64,000 nt of DNA from MR-S7 sp000400995 (GTDB lineage: Bacteria > Pseudomonadota > Gammaproteobacteria > Burkholderiales > Burkholderiaceae_C), in assembly GCF_045291395.1 (NCBI RefSeq), contig NZ_CP152342.1, forward strand, positions 3,658,001 to 3,722,000, read 5' to 3'. Positions 25,148-34,479 of this stretch are shown in pieces; within the stretch, counting starts at the first letter, position 1; each line of letters opens with the position of its first letter. A program made the position numbers and the translations under genes. Under the pieces are notes generated by a model that saw only the letters and a list, made by a program, of their open reading frames with translations, was not told the DNA's origin and ran no database searches.

Positions 25148-25975
25148 CTACAGCCCGAGGCGTTGGCAGATTTCCAACGTGGCCGCACTCTGGTTCATCG
25201 TGTAGAAGTGCAGCCCCGGCGCACCCGCGCGGCGCAGCTGCTCGCACAACTGGGCCACCACATCCAGGCCGAAGGCGCGGATGCTGGCCGCGTCGTCGCC
25301 GAAGCCCTGCAGGCGCAGGCGAATCCAGCGCGGAATCTCGGCGCCGCAGGCGTCGGAGAAGCGCATGAGCTGGGTGGCGCCCATGATGGGCATGATGCCG
25401 GGCACTACCGGCACATCGAGACCCAGGCGTCGCGCATCGTCCACGAAGCGCAGGTACGCATCGGCATTGAAAAAATACTGCGTGATGGCCGAGTCCGCGC
25501 CCGCGCGCACCTTGGCGGCGAAGGCCTGCAGGTCGGCGTCGGCCGAGCGTGCCTGCGGATGCACCTCGGGATAGGCCGCCACCTCGATGTGAAAGGCGCT
25601 GCCCGTCTCAGCTCGGATGAAGGCCACGAGGTCGCTCGCGTACTGAAATTCACCGCCGATGCCGTAGCCGCTGGGCAAGTCGCCGCGCAGCGCGACGAGG
25701 CGCTTGACGCCCATGCCCTGCAGCTCTGCGAGCTGCGCACGCACGCTGTCCCGCGTGGCGCCGATGCACGAGAAATGCGATGCCGCATCCACGCCCTCGG
25801 CGAGGATTTCGCGCACGGTAGAAAAAGTGCCTTCGTGCGTGGAGCCGCCCGCGCCATAGGTGACGGAGCAGAACTGCGGCGCGCGCGCATAGAGCTGCTG
25901 GCGCACGGTGCGCAGCTTGGCCGCACCCTCGGGCGTCTTGGGCGGGAAGAATTCGAAACTGACCGGGAGGCTCAT
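25148..25975 (-). CDS. metF: 5,10-methylenetetrahydrofolate reductase
   Basis: Reduces methylene-THF to methyl-THF, the methyl donor for methionine synthesis. The 275-residue protein begins MSLPVSFEFFPPKTPEG, with the catalytic Glu in FEFFPPK. It contains CSVTYGAGGST (FAD/folate site), RDSVRAQLAELQGMGVKRLVALRGD and GIMPIMG. The ATG overlaps the stop of the preceding methyltransferase gene (ATGA). It is the last gene of the SAH-riboswitch operon with ahcY, so high S-adenosylhomocysteine should raise both SAH removal and methyl supply. Confidence 0.97.
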   Translation of the reverse strand: MSLPVSFEFFPPKTPEGAAKLRTVRQQLYARAPQFCSVTYGAGGSTHEGTFSTVREILAEGVDAASHFSCIGATRDSVRAQLAELQGMGVKRLVALRGDLPSGYGIGGEFQYASDLVAFIRAETGSAFHIEVAAYPEVHPQARSADADLQAFAAKVRAGADSAITQYFFNADAYLRFVDDARRLGLDVPVVPGIMPIMGATQLMRFSDACGAEIPRWIRLRLQGFGDDAASIRAFGLDVVAQLCEQLRRAGAPGLHFYTMNQSAATLEICQRLGL

Positions 25976-26970
25976 GCCCCTCTCCTTGCATGGATGAAGA
26001 ATTCGCGGTTGCCGTCGCCGCCTTCGATGGGGCTGTCGAACCAGCGCAGCTCCCGCAGCGGCAGGGCCGCGCAGCAGTCGCGGATACGCTGTTCGACCTG
26101 CGCGTACAGCGCCGCGTCGCGCACGATGCCGCCCTTGCCCACCTGTCCCGGCTGCAGCTCGAACTGCGGCTTGACCAGCATGAGCAGGTGGCCTCCGTCC
26201 TGGAGCAGCGGCACGAGCGCGGGCAGCACCAGCGTGAGCGAGATGAACGACAGATCGCCCGTCACCAGGCCGAACGCGGGCGTGATGTCCACGTCCTCGC
26301 GCCCCGCCCTGCGGCGCCGCCGGGTGGGCACGGTGCCTTCGGCGCGCGCGCGGGCCTTGGAGGCGCGCTCGGCCTTGAAGGCTTCGATGTCGTGCTCCTT
26401 GGCGTCGTCGCTGTCGTCGTACGCGTCGTCGACCATGCCGCCGTTGCGCATCCACGCATAGGGCGACTGGGGCTGGGTGTCGTTGTCCTCGGCCTCCTCG
26501 ATGTGCTCGGACAGCGCCTCGTCGCACGCTTCGCGCAGTCCTTCGGGCGTGAGCGCGCGGGCATTCACGCCCTCGACGCAGACCACGCGCGGGTCGTCCC
26601 TGAGCCGCTCGTGGAGCTGGTCGTGGCCCACGTCCACGCCGATGACCTGCGCCGCGCCCGCGCGCAGCAGGCAGTCGGTGAAGCCGCCCGTGCTCTGACC
26701 CACGTCGAGGCAACGCAGGCCGGAGACGGCCAGTCCCGCGGCCGCAAGCGCGCCCTCGAGCTTGAGGCCGCCACGCGAGATGAACTTGGCCTCGGCCGCG
26801 TCGAGCAGCTGCACCTCGGCACCGGCCGGAATGTCGTCGCCGTTCTTGGCCACCTTCTGCCAGGGCAGCGTGGCTGCCAGCCGCCACTGCACGCCCGCGG
26901 CGATCAGCCGCTGGGCCTGCGAGCGGGTGGCTGCATGGCCGCCTTCGACCAGGAATACGTCTGCGCGCAT
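25972..26970 (-). CDS. TlyA-family S4/FtsJ rRNA methyltransferase with internal charged insertion
   Basis: The 332-residue protein has an S4-like domain (RADVFLVEGGHAATRSQAQRLIAAG) and an FtsJ-type Rossmann fold (LRCLDVGQSTGGFTDCLLRAGAAQVIGVDVG). GDLSFISLTLVLPAL and LVKPQFE are also present; the family 2'-O-methylates rRNA. The start at 26970 is preferred since AAGGA lies 7 nt upstream; for the ATG at 26979 it would abut. Between NARAL and the DLSFIS motif lies an insertion of about 70 residues, acidic (HIEEAEDNDTQ... DDAYDDSDDAKEHD) then basic (RASKARARAEGT... RRRRRAGRED), which usual TlyA proteins lack. It sits between ahcY and metF, consistent with SAM-dependent chemistry. Confidence 0.88.
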   Translation of the reverse strand: MRADVFLVEGGHAATRSQAQRLIAAGVQWRLAATLPWQKVAKNGDDIPAGAEVQLLDAAEAKFISRGGLKLEGALAAAGLAVSGLRCLDVGQSTGGFTDCLLRAGAAQVIGVDVGHDQLHERLRDDPRVVCVEGVNARALTPEGLREACDEALSEHIEEAEDNDTQPQSPYAWMRNGGMVDDAYDDSDDAKEHDIEAFKAERASKARARAEGTVPTRRRRRAGREDVDITPAFGLVTGDLSFISLTLVLPALVPLLQDGGHLLMLVKPQFELQPGQVGKGGIVRDAALYAQVEQRIRDCCAALPLRELRWFDSPIEGGDGNREFFIHARRGA

Positions 26971-26985
26971 CGCGCTCATCCTTTA

Positions 26986-27037
26986 TGAGTCAAATAGGTC
27001 TCCAGCGCTTACTGGAAAAGCGCTGAAAGCTACCAAA

Positions 27038-27040
<3 letters not shown>
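26986..27040 (-). repeat. Palindromic repeat abutting the ahcY stop codon
   Basis: GTCTCCAGCGCTTACTGG and AAAGCGCTGAAAGCTACCAA form the two arms. The repeat begins exactly at the ahcY TGA and fills the 67-bp gap to the TlyA-like gene, so it lies inside the operon transcript and could act as a stabilising 3' hairpin for ahcY mRNA. Confidence 0.75.
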
Positions 27041-28444
<1,404 letters not shown>

Positions 28445-28510
28445 GGGTTTCTCCAATGGTGAAAAAACCACGCTCTCGGGGGATGGAACTCACCGCACAG
28501 GCCAAGCGTG

Positions 28511-28584
28511 GGTGAGCGTCGTTGCAAGTGAATCGTTCCGAGCCTCACGCCCCGCCGTGCTGGGGACGCTGCAACGCTCCTCGG
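28511..28584 (-). promoter_or_regulatory. S-adenosylhomocysteine (SAH) riboswitch
   Basis: The leader of ahcY holds the conserved aptamer blocks in order: CCGAGGAGCGTTGCA (28584-28570), GAGGCTCGG (28546-28538) and TTGCAACGACGCTCACC (28527-28511). The first block pairs with GCTCGG to form P1/P2. The GAGCG/GTTGCA segments pair with CGACGCTC and TGCAAC to form the pseudoknot-bearing P4 typical of SAH-I riboswitches. It is an ON switch in known cases. The expression platform should lie in the roughly 65 nt before the start codon. Confidence 0.93.
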
Positions 28585-28595
28585 AAAAGCCTGCG

Positions 28596-28601
28596 ATTAT
28601 A
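28596..28601 (-). promoter_or_regulatory. Predicted -10 box of the ahcY promoter
   Basis: A perfect TATAAT (minus strand GGCTCTATAATCGCAGGC) lies 12 nt before the riboswitch, putting the transcript start almost at the aptamer's first base. The -35 region is poorly conserved. The divergent prfC start is only 46 bp away. Confidence 0.7.
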
Positions 28602-28646
28602 GAGCCGCCGGTAAAATCACGCCCTTTGCCCCAGCCCGCTCCAGCC

Positions 28647-30272
28647 GTGTCCTTCGCCCCTGAAACCCGCCGCCGCCGCACCTTCGCCATCATCTCCCAC
28701 CCCGACGCGGGCAAGACCACGCTGACGGAGAAGCTGCTGCTGTTCTCGGGCGCGATCCAGATCGCCGGGGCCGTCAAGGGCCGCAAGGCCAGCCGCCACG
28801 CCACGTCGGACTGGATGGAGATCGAGAAGCAGCGCGGCATCTCGGTCGCATCCAGCGTGATGCAGATGAGCTACCGCGACCACGTGGTGAACCTGCTCGA
28901 CACGCCCGGCCACAAGGACTTTTCGGAAGACACCTACCGCGTGCTCACCGCCGTCGATTCGGCGCTGATGGTGATCGACGCGGCCAACGGCGTGGAATCG
29001 CAGACCCGCCGCCTGATCGAGGTCTGCCGCCAGCGCGACACGCCCATCATCACCTTCGTCAACAAGATGGACCGCGAGGTGCGCGACCCGCTGGACATCC
29101 TGGACGAGGTGGAGCGCGAGCTGGGCATGCCCTGCTGCCCCATCACCTGGCCCGTGGGCCAGGGCAAGACCTTTGGCGGCATCATCAACCTGCGCACGCA
29201 GAGCATGACCGTGTTCTCGCCCGGCAGCGAAAAGCGCCCGCAGGATTTCGAGGTGATCCCGCTCTCCGACGCCGCCACGCTGCGCGCGCGCTTCGGCCAG
29301 GCCTTCGACGACGCGATGGAGAGCATGGAGCTGGCCGTGGGCGCATCCGCCGAATGGGATCATGAAGCTTTCCTGGCGGGCAAGCTCACACCCGTGTTCT
29401 TCGGCTCCGGCGTCAACAACTTCGGCGTGATGGAAGTGCTGGACGCGGTGGTGGACATGTCCCCCCCGCCCGGCCCGCGCAAGAGCACGCTCGTCGTCAA
29501 CAAGCAGCCCGTCGAGAAAGTCATCCAACCCGAGGACGAGGGCTTCTCCGGCGTGGTCTTCAAGGTGCAGGCCAACATGGACGCCAACCACCGCGACCGC
29601 ATCGCCTTCGTGCGCGTGGCCTCGGGCAAGTACACGCCGGGCATGAAGATGAAGGTGCAGCGCACGGCCAAGGAGCTGCGCCCCACCAGCGTCGTCACCT
29701 TCATGAGCCAGCGCCGCGAAGCGGTCGATGAAGCCTACGCAGGGGACATCATCGGCTTCACCATCCACGGCGGCGTGCAGCTCGGCGACACCATCACCGA
29801 CGGGCCCAGCCTGCAGTTCACCGGCCTGCCCTTCTTCGCGCCCGAGATGTTCATGACCGTGGTGCTGAAGAACCCGCTGCGCACCAAGCAGCTGCAGCAG
29901 GGGCTGATGCAACTGGGCGAGGAAGGCGCCATCCAGGTCTTCAAGCCCGAGGCCGGCGGCAACATGCTGCTGGGCGCCGTAGGCCAGCTGCAGTTCGAAG
30001 TGGTGCAGCACCGCCTGAATACCGAGTACGACTGCGATGTGCGGCTGGAAGGCTGCCAGTACACCGGCGCGCGCTGGATCACAGCCGACACGCCCGCCGA
30101 GCTGCGCGAGTTCGAGAACGCCTACCCGCTGCGCATGGCGCGCGATGCGGCGTACACGCTGGCCTACCTCTGCACCAGCCCCTACGACGTGCGGCTGGCG
30201 CAGGAGCGCTTCCCCAAGATCCACTTCCACCCGCTGCGCGAGCATGCCGGGCTGGCGCTGAGCGCGAGCTGA
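28647..30272 (+). CDS. prfC: Peptide chain release factor 3 (RF3)
   Basis: GTPase that recycles RF1/RF2 from the ribosome. The 541-residue protein has P-loop SHPDAGKTTLTEK, switch I GISVASSVM, DTPGHKDF and NKMDRE. Beta-barrel and C-terminal domains follow (LTPVFFGSGVNNFG, MFMTVVLKNPLRTKQLQQGLMQLGEEGAIQVF). The start is GTG at 28647 (VSFAPETRRR); no ATG is available before RRRTFAIISHPD and the ribosome-binding site is weak. It is divergent from ahcY and its stop overlaps the HAD phosphatase start. Confidence 0.96.
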   Translation: MSFAPETRRRRTFAIISHPDAGKTTLTEKLLLFSGAIQIAGAVKGRKASRHATSDWMEIEKQRGISVASSVMQMSYRDHVVNLLDTPGHKDFSEDTYRVLTAVDSALMVIDAANGVESQTRRLIEVCRQRDTPIITFVNKMDREVRDPLDILDEVERELGMPCCPITWPVGQGKTFGGIINLRTQSMTVFSPGSEKRPQDFEVIPLSDAATLRARFGQAFDDAMESMELAVGASAEWDHEAFLAGKLTPVFFGSGVNNFGVMEVLDAVVDMSPPPGPRKSTLVVNKQPVEKVIQPEDEGFSGVVFKVQANMDANHRDRIAFVRVASGKYTPGMKMKVQRTAKELRPTSVVTFMSQRREAVDEAYAGDIIGFTIHGGVQLGDTITDGPSLQFTGLPFFAPEMFMTVVLKNPLRTKQLQQGLMQLGEEGAIQVFKPEAGGNMLLGAVGQLQFEVVQHRLNTEYDCDVRLEGCQYTGARWITADTPAELREFENAYPLRMARDAAYTLAYLCTSPYDVRLAQERFPKIHFHPLREHAGLALSAS

Positions 30273-31072
30273 TGCAGCCCCTGGCCTCTGGGCAATTGCC
30301 GCAGCCGCCACTCCTGGCGGGCGTGCTGACCGACATCGACGACACGCTGACCACCGAGGGCGCCATCACGCCCGATGCGCTGCAGGCGCTGGCCGACCTG
30401 AAGGCGGCGGGCCTGCACGTCATCCCTATCACCGGCCGCCCCGTGGGCTGGAGCGAGCCGTTCGCCGCCGCGTGGCCCGTGGATGCCATCGTCGCGGAAA
30501 ATGGTGCTGTAGCGCTCCAGCGATTGCCTGGCAAGCGCGAGCAGCTATCAAAACTGTATCAACAGGACGCCCCCACCCGCACCGCCAACTTCTCCCGCAT
30601 GCAGCAGGTGCTGGCCGAGATCGAGGCCACCGTGCCCGGCGCGCGACGCGCCACTGATTCAAAGGGGCGCGAGTGCGACATCGCCATCGATCACAGCGAG
30701 TTCACACACCTGCCGCAAGAGGCTATCGACCAGTGCGTGGCGATCATGCGCGCGGCGGGCATGAACGCGACAGTGAGCAGCATCCACATCAACGGCTGGT
30801 ATGGCGCACACGACAAGCTGGAGGGCGCACGCTGGATCGTGCGGCAACTGCTTGGGCGCGACCTCGATGAGGAGCTGGGCCGCTGGGTCTACATCGGCGA
30901 TTCGACCAACGACCAGCGCATGTTCGAGCACTTTCCGTACAGCGTGGGCGTGGCAAACATCGCGCGTTTCGTGCCGCAGCTTGCACACCTGCCACGCTAC
31001 GTGACGCAGGGCGAGCGCGGCGCAGGGTTCACAGAGTTGGCCCGCGCGATTTTGAATCAAAACAGGCTCTAG
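30272..31072 (+). CDS. HAD-IIB phosphatase (Cof/SPP-like)
   Basis: The 266-residue protein has motif I DIDDTLTTEG (about 21-30), PITGRP (motif II Thr), a cap domain with SSIHINGWYGAHDK and motif IV GDSTNDQRMFEHF. It probably dephosphorylates a sugar phosphate; the substrate is unknown. Its ATG overlaps the prfC stop (TGATG). Residues 76-95 (after AENGAV: ALQRLPGKREQLSKL) are encoded by an embedded palindromic repeat. The last seven residues (LNQNRL and neighbours) and stop come from a second copy. The core motifs are untouched, so it is likely functional. Confidence 0.9.
   Translation: MQPLASGQLPQPPLLAGVLTDIDDTLTTEGAITPDALQALADLKAAGLHVIPITGRPVGWSEPFAAAWPVDAIVAENGAVALQRLPGKREQLSKLYQQDAPTRTANFSRMQQVLAEIEATVPGARRATDSKGRECDIAIDHSEFTHLPQEAIDQCVAIMRAAGMNATVSSIHINGWYGAHDKLEGARWIVRQLLGRDLDEELGRWVYIGDSTNDQRMFEHFPYSVGVANIARFVPQLAHLPRYVTQGERGAGFTELARAILNQNRL
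30497..30555 (+). repeat. Palindromic repeat embedded in the HAD phosphatase gene
   Basis: AGCGCTCCAGCGATTG, a short loop, then CAAGCGCGAGCAGCTATC and AAAAC match the intergenic copies closely. It is read through in frame as residues 76-95 of the phosphatase. Confidence 0.75.
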
Positions 31073-31108
31073 CGCCCACCAATCAAGCGCAGGTAGCTAT
31101 CAAAAAAG
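31050..31108 (+). repeat. Palindromic repeat supplying the HAD phosphatase C-terminus
   Basis: The flank TTGAATCAAAACAGG, arms CTCTAGCGCC and CAAGCGCAGGTAGCTATC and a run of A make a complete copy. The TAG stop of the phosphatase is part of the left arm (CTCTAGCGCC). A separate terminator follows at 31110. Confidence 0.8.
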
Positions 31109-31109
31109 A

Positions 31110-31131
31110 AAAGGCGCCCGCGGGCGCCTTT
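31110..31131. terminator. Bidirectional intrinsic terminator between HAD gene and gltL
   Basis: AAAGGCGCCCGCGGGCGCCTTT is a perfect palindrome: stem of about 9 bp with a CGCG loop, with A-rich left and T-rich right flanks. It ends the convergent prfC-HAD and glt transcripts. Confidence 0.88.
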
Positions 31132-31150
31132 GCTTTAAGGGGATCGGCAG

Positions 31151-31897
31151 TCAATGCTGCAGGATCTTGTTGAGGAAGTCCTTGGTGCGCGGCTGGCGGT
31201 TCTCGGGGTGGCCGAAGAATTCGTCCCTGGAGCAATCCTCGAGGATCTTGCCGCCCACGTCCATGAAGATCACGCGGTTGCTGACCTTCTTGGCAAAGCC
31301 CATTTCGTGGGTCACGCACATCATGGTCATGCCTTCGTTAGCAAGGCCCACCATCACGTCGAGCACTTCGCCGACCATCTCAGGGTCGAGCGCCGAGGTG
31401 GGTTCATCGAACAGCATCACGATGGGGTCCATCGACAACGCACGCGCGATGGCCACGCGCTGCTGCTGGCCACCCGAGAGCTGGCCGGGGAACTTGTCCT
31501 TGTGCGCCGACAGCCCCACGCGGTCGAGCATCTTCAGGCCGCGCTTCTTCGCGTCGTCCTGGCTGCGGCCAAGCACCTTGACCTGGGCGATGGTGAGGTT
31601 CTCGGTGACCGACAGGTGCGGGAACAGCTCGAAATGCTGGAACACCATGCCCACGCGGCTGCGCAGCTTGGGCAGGTTGGTCTTGGGGTCGTGGATGGCC
31701 GTGCCATCCACCCAGATCTCGCCCTTCTGGACGGGCTCCAGCGCGTTGATGGTCTTGATGAGCGTGGACTTGCCCGAGCCCGAGGGCCCACAGACCACGA
31801 CCACCTCGCCCTTGCCGATGCTGGTGGAGCAGTCGTTGAGCACCTGGAAGGTGCCGTACCACTTGGAGACGTTCTTCAACTCGATCATTTGGCTCAT
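31151..31897 (-). CDS. gltL: Glutamate/aspartate ABC transporter ATP-binding protein
   Basis: The 248-residue ATPase has Walker A GPSGSGKST, Q-loop VFQHFELFPHL, signature LSGGQQQR, Walker B VMLFDEPTSALDPE and switch His in CVTHEMGFA. It energises uptake of polar amino acids through the two permeases encoded upstream. The ATG at 31897 has GGAGAG 5-6 nt upstream. It is the last gene of gltIJKL and converges on the terminator at 31110. Confidence 0.95.
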   Translation of the reverse strand: MSQMIELKNVSKWYGTFQVLNDCSTSIGKGEVVVVCGPSGSGKSTLIKTINALEPVQKGEIWVDGTAIHDPKTNLPKLRSRVGMVFQHFELFPHLSVTENLTIAQVKVLGRSQDDAKKRGLKMLDRVGLSAHKDKFPGQLSGGQQQRVAIARALSMDPIVMLFDEPTSALDPEMVGEVLDVMVGLANEGMTMMCVTHEMGFAKKVSNRVIFMDVGGKILEDCSRDEFFGHPENRQPRTKDFLNKILQH

Positions 31898-31915
31898 GTT
31901 TCTCTCCAGTCCGCA

Positions 31916-32587
31916 TCAGCGGATGATGGCGATCTTCTTGTGCAGGCGCTTCACGGTCCAGGACAGCGCGTAGCAGATGACGAAATAGACCACGGCGGCG
32001 GCGAGGTAGGCCTCGATGGGCCGGCCGAAGTTCTTGCCCGCGATCTCGAAGCCCTTGAGCATGTCGTAGGCGCCGATGGCGTAGACCAGCGAGGTGTCCT
32101 GGAACAGGATGATGGTCTGCGTGAGCAGCACGGGCAGCATGTTGCGGAACGCCTGCGGCAGCACGACGAGCTTCATGTTCTGCCCGTAGGTCATGCCCAG
32201 TGCCTGGCCCGCGAAGACCTGGCCGCGTGGGATGGACTGGATGCCGGCGCGCATGATCTCGCTGAAGTAGGCGGCCTCGAACGCGATGAAGGTGATGACG
32301 GCCGAGATCTCCGCGCCGATGGGCCGGCCGATGATCATGGGCACGAGCAGGAAGAACCACAGGATCACCATGACCAGCGGAATGGAACGCATGCCGTTGA
32401 CGTAGATGGTCGCGGGCACGTCCAGCCATTTCTTGCCCGACAGGCGCATGAGCGCCAGCACCGTGCCCAGCGCGATGCCGCCCAGCGTGGCGATCACGGT
32501 GAGGGTGACGCTGAAGTAAAGGCCCTTGAGCACGAAGCTGGAGAACAGCTCCCAGGTGAAGAAGGACCAGTCGATGTTGAGGTTCAT
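31916..32587 (-). CDS. gltK: Glutamate/aspartate ABC transporter permease GltK
   Basis: The 223-residue protein has about five membrane helices and the coupling motif EAAYFSEIMRAGIQSIPRGQVFAGQALGM, the EAA loop that docks on GltL. The start MNLNIDWSFF at 32587 has GGGGGAGG about 9 nt upstream; the longer frame to 32614 would run into gltJ. It starts 1 nt after the gltJ stop, so translation is coupled. Confidence 0.94.
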   Translation of the reverse strand: MNLNIDWSFFTWELFSSFVLKGLYFSVTLTVIATLGGIALGTVLALMRLSGKKWLDVPATIYVNGMRSIPLVMVILWFFLLVPMIIGRPIGAEISAVITFIAFEAAYFSEIMRAGIQSIPRGQVFAGQALGMTYGQNMKLVVLPQAFRNMLPVLLTQTIILFQDTSLVYAIGAYDMLKGFEIAGKNFGRPIEAYLAAAVVYFVICYALSWTVKRLHKKIAIIR

Positions 32588-32588
32588 G

Positions 32589-33341
32589 TCAGTGTCCTCC
32601 CCCGCCTGCGGCAATCAGCCCCGGCACGCGCGTGCGCTTCTCGATGAAGGCCATGATGCGGTTGATGGCGAAGGCCGAGATCACATACAGCGCCGTGACG
32701 GCCAGGTAGATCTCCACGCCGCGCGCTGTCTCTTCCTGTGCCTGCATGGCGAACATAGTCAGTTCGGCCACCGAGACGGCGAACGCCACGGACGAGTTCT
32801 TGAACACGTTCATGGTCTCGCTGGTGAGCGGCGGGATGATGATGCGGAAGGCCATGGGCAGCAGCACATAGCGGTAATACTGGAACGTGGTGAAGCCCAG
32901 CGCCATGCCCGCATAGCGCTGGCCGCGCGGCAGCGCCTGGATGCCCGAGCGCACCTGCTCGGCGATACGCGCCGAGGTGAAGAAACCCAGCGCGAACACC
33001 ACCAGCACGAAGCCCGGCAACGACTTCATCGCGGGAAACATGGCAGGCACCACGTGGTACCACACGAAGATGTGCACCAGCAGCGGGATGTTGCGGAACA
33101 GCTCGACCCAGGCATTGCCCAGGCGTACGACCCAGGGCCGGCCCTCGAGCGTGCGCAGCGTGCCGACGAGCGAGCCGACCACCAGCGCGATGACCAGCGA
33201 CAGCAAGGAGACGGACACCGTCCAGCCCCAGGCCGACAGCATCCAGTCGAGGTAGGTCACGTCGCCGCCCTTGCCGAAGCAGCTCTGTCCGACCTCTTGG
33301 GTAATGGTGTCTTGGCAGAACACCTGCCATTCCCAGTTCAT
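32589..33341 (-). CDS. gltJ: Glutamate/aspartate ABC transporter permease GltJ
   Basis: The 250-residue protein has a periplasmic N-terminal loop (CQDTITQEVGQSCFGKGGDVTYLDW) typical of GltJ, about five helices and the EAA-type loop SARIAEQVRSGIQALPRGQRYAGMALG. It pairs with GltK to form the channel. It follows gltI after 121 bp that contain two hairpins, one a terminator, which should lower its expression relative to the binding protein. Confidence 0.94.
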   Translation of the reverse strand: MNWEWQVFCQDTITQEVGQSCFGKGGDVTYLDWMLSAWGWTVSVSLLSLVIALVVGSLVGTLRTLEGRPWVVRLGNAWVELFRNIPLLVHIFVWYHVVPAMFPAMKSLPGFVLVVFALGFFTSARIAEQVRSGIQALPRGQRYAGMALGFTTFQYYRYVLLPMAFRIIIPPLTSETMNVFKNSSVAFAVSVAELTMFAMQAQEETARGVEIYLAVTALYVISAFAINRIMAFIEKRTRVPGLIAAGGGGH

Positions 33342-33373
33342 AGGAGCACCCTTTCAATTCATCTGACCATGCC

Positions 33374-33444
33374 GCCGCCGCAGGCATGCGCTGGCTGCGG
33401 CGGCAACAAAAAACGCCCCTTCCGGCCGTTTGGCAGAAGGGGCG
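33374..33444 (-). terminator. Attenuating terminator and second hairpin between gltI and gltJ
   Basis: Reading the minus strand, first comes a 9-bp stem (CGCCCCTTC/GAAGGGGCG, arms at 33436-33444 and 33414-33422) followed by TTTTTTGTTG, a proper intrinsic terminator. Next comes a perfect 10-bp stem (GCCGCCGCAG/CTGCGGCGGC, arms 33395-33404 and 33374-33383) without a T-run. The pair would partly stop transcription after gltI and protect its mRNA end. Confidence 0.8.
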
Positions 33445-33462
33445 ATCCGGGCGGAAAGCCTC

Positions 33463-34362
33463 TTACTTGACTTCGTAGGACTCCATGGGCTTGTCGTTCG
33501 GATGGGCCCAGGCGTCCTTGGTGGCTTCGGACAGCGGCAGGCCGATCTTCACGTTGGCCGGCGGGATGGGCTGCATGAACCACTTGTCGTACAGCTTGGC
33601 CAGTGAGCCGTCGGCGATCTGGCGCTTGATGGAGTCGTCCACGGCCTTCTTGAAGGCGGGGTCGTCCTTGCGGATCATGCAGGCGATGGGCTCGACCGAC
33701 AGCACTTCGCCGACGATCTTGTAGTCGGCAGGGCTCTTGGACTTGGAGATGTTGGCGGCCAGGATGGAGCCGTCCATGATGAAGGCGTCGGCGCGGCCGG
33801 TCTCCAGCATCAGGAAGCTGTCGGCGTGGTCCTTGCCCATGACTTCCTTGAAAGTCAGGCCGTCGGCGCGCTTGTTCTTGCGCAGGGTCTGCACCGAGGT
33901 CGTGCCGGTGGTGGTCACGATGGTCTTGCCGTTCAGGTCCTTGATGCCGGTGATGCCGGACTTGGCGTTCACGGCGATGCGCACTTCCTCCACGTAGGTG
34001 GTCACGGCGAAGGCCACTTCCTTCTGGCGGGCCGCGCTGTTGGTGGTGGAGCCGCACTCCATGTCCACCGTGCCGTTGGTCACCAGCGGGATGCGGTTCT
34101 GCGAGGTCACGGGCTGGTACTTGACTTCCATCTTGGACAGGCCGAGCTGCTTCTGGATGTCGTCCAGGATGCGCTCGCCCATTTCGGTGTGGAAGCCCAC
34201 GTACTTGCCGTTGCCCAGGGTGTAGCCCAGGCCGGAGGACTCGCGCACGCCCAGCGTGACGGCGCCGCTGGACTTGATCTTGGCCAGCGTGTCGTTGGCC
34301 TGCGCGAACGCGCTGCCTGCAGCCAGGACGGTAATGGCGGCGGCCAGCAAATGCTTCTTCAT
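33463..34362 (-). CDS. gltI: Glutamate/aspartate periplasmic binding protein GltI
   Basis: The 299-residue protein has a signal peptide (MKKHLLAAAITVLAAGSAFA, cut before QAND). It has the family blocks LGVRESSGLGYTLGNGKYVGFHTEM, QNRIPLVTNGTVDMECGSTTNS and KWFMQPIPP. MECGSTTN marks the acidic amino-acid receptors. The start at 34362 is fixed by the signal peptide. It leads gltIJKL. A paralogue is encoded just downstream of its promoter side at 34480. Confidence 0.95.
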   Translation of the reverse strand: MKKHLLAAAITVLAAGSAFAQANDTLAKIKSSGAVTLGVRESSGLGYTLGNGKYVGFHTEMGERILDDIQKQLGLSKMEVKYQPVTSQNRIPLVTNGTVDMECGSTTNSAARQKEVAFAVTTYVEEVRIAVNAKSGITGIKDLNGKTIVTTTGTTSVQTLRKNKRADGLTFKEVMGKDHADSFLMLETGRADAFIMDGSILAANISKSKSPADYKIVGEVLSVEPIACMIRKDDPAFKKAVDDSIKRQIADGSLAKLYDKWFMQPIPPANVKIGLPLSEATKDAWAHPNDKPMESYEVK

Positions 34363-34479
34363 GTGAAATCTCCTTGTGGGTGAAGCGGGTGACGAAGTGT
34401 AGTGAATCGGGCACCCGGGCCTGGACGGCAAGCCCAAGCCAGCGGGTCGAAGCGGTTCCTATTGTGCGTGTTCCGGGCC

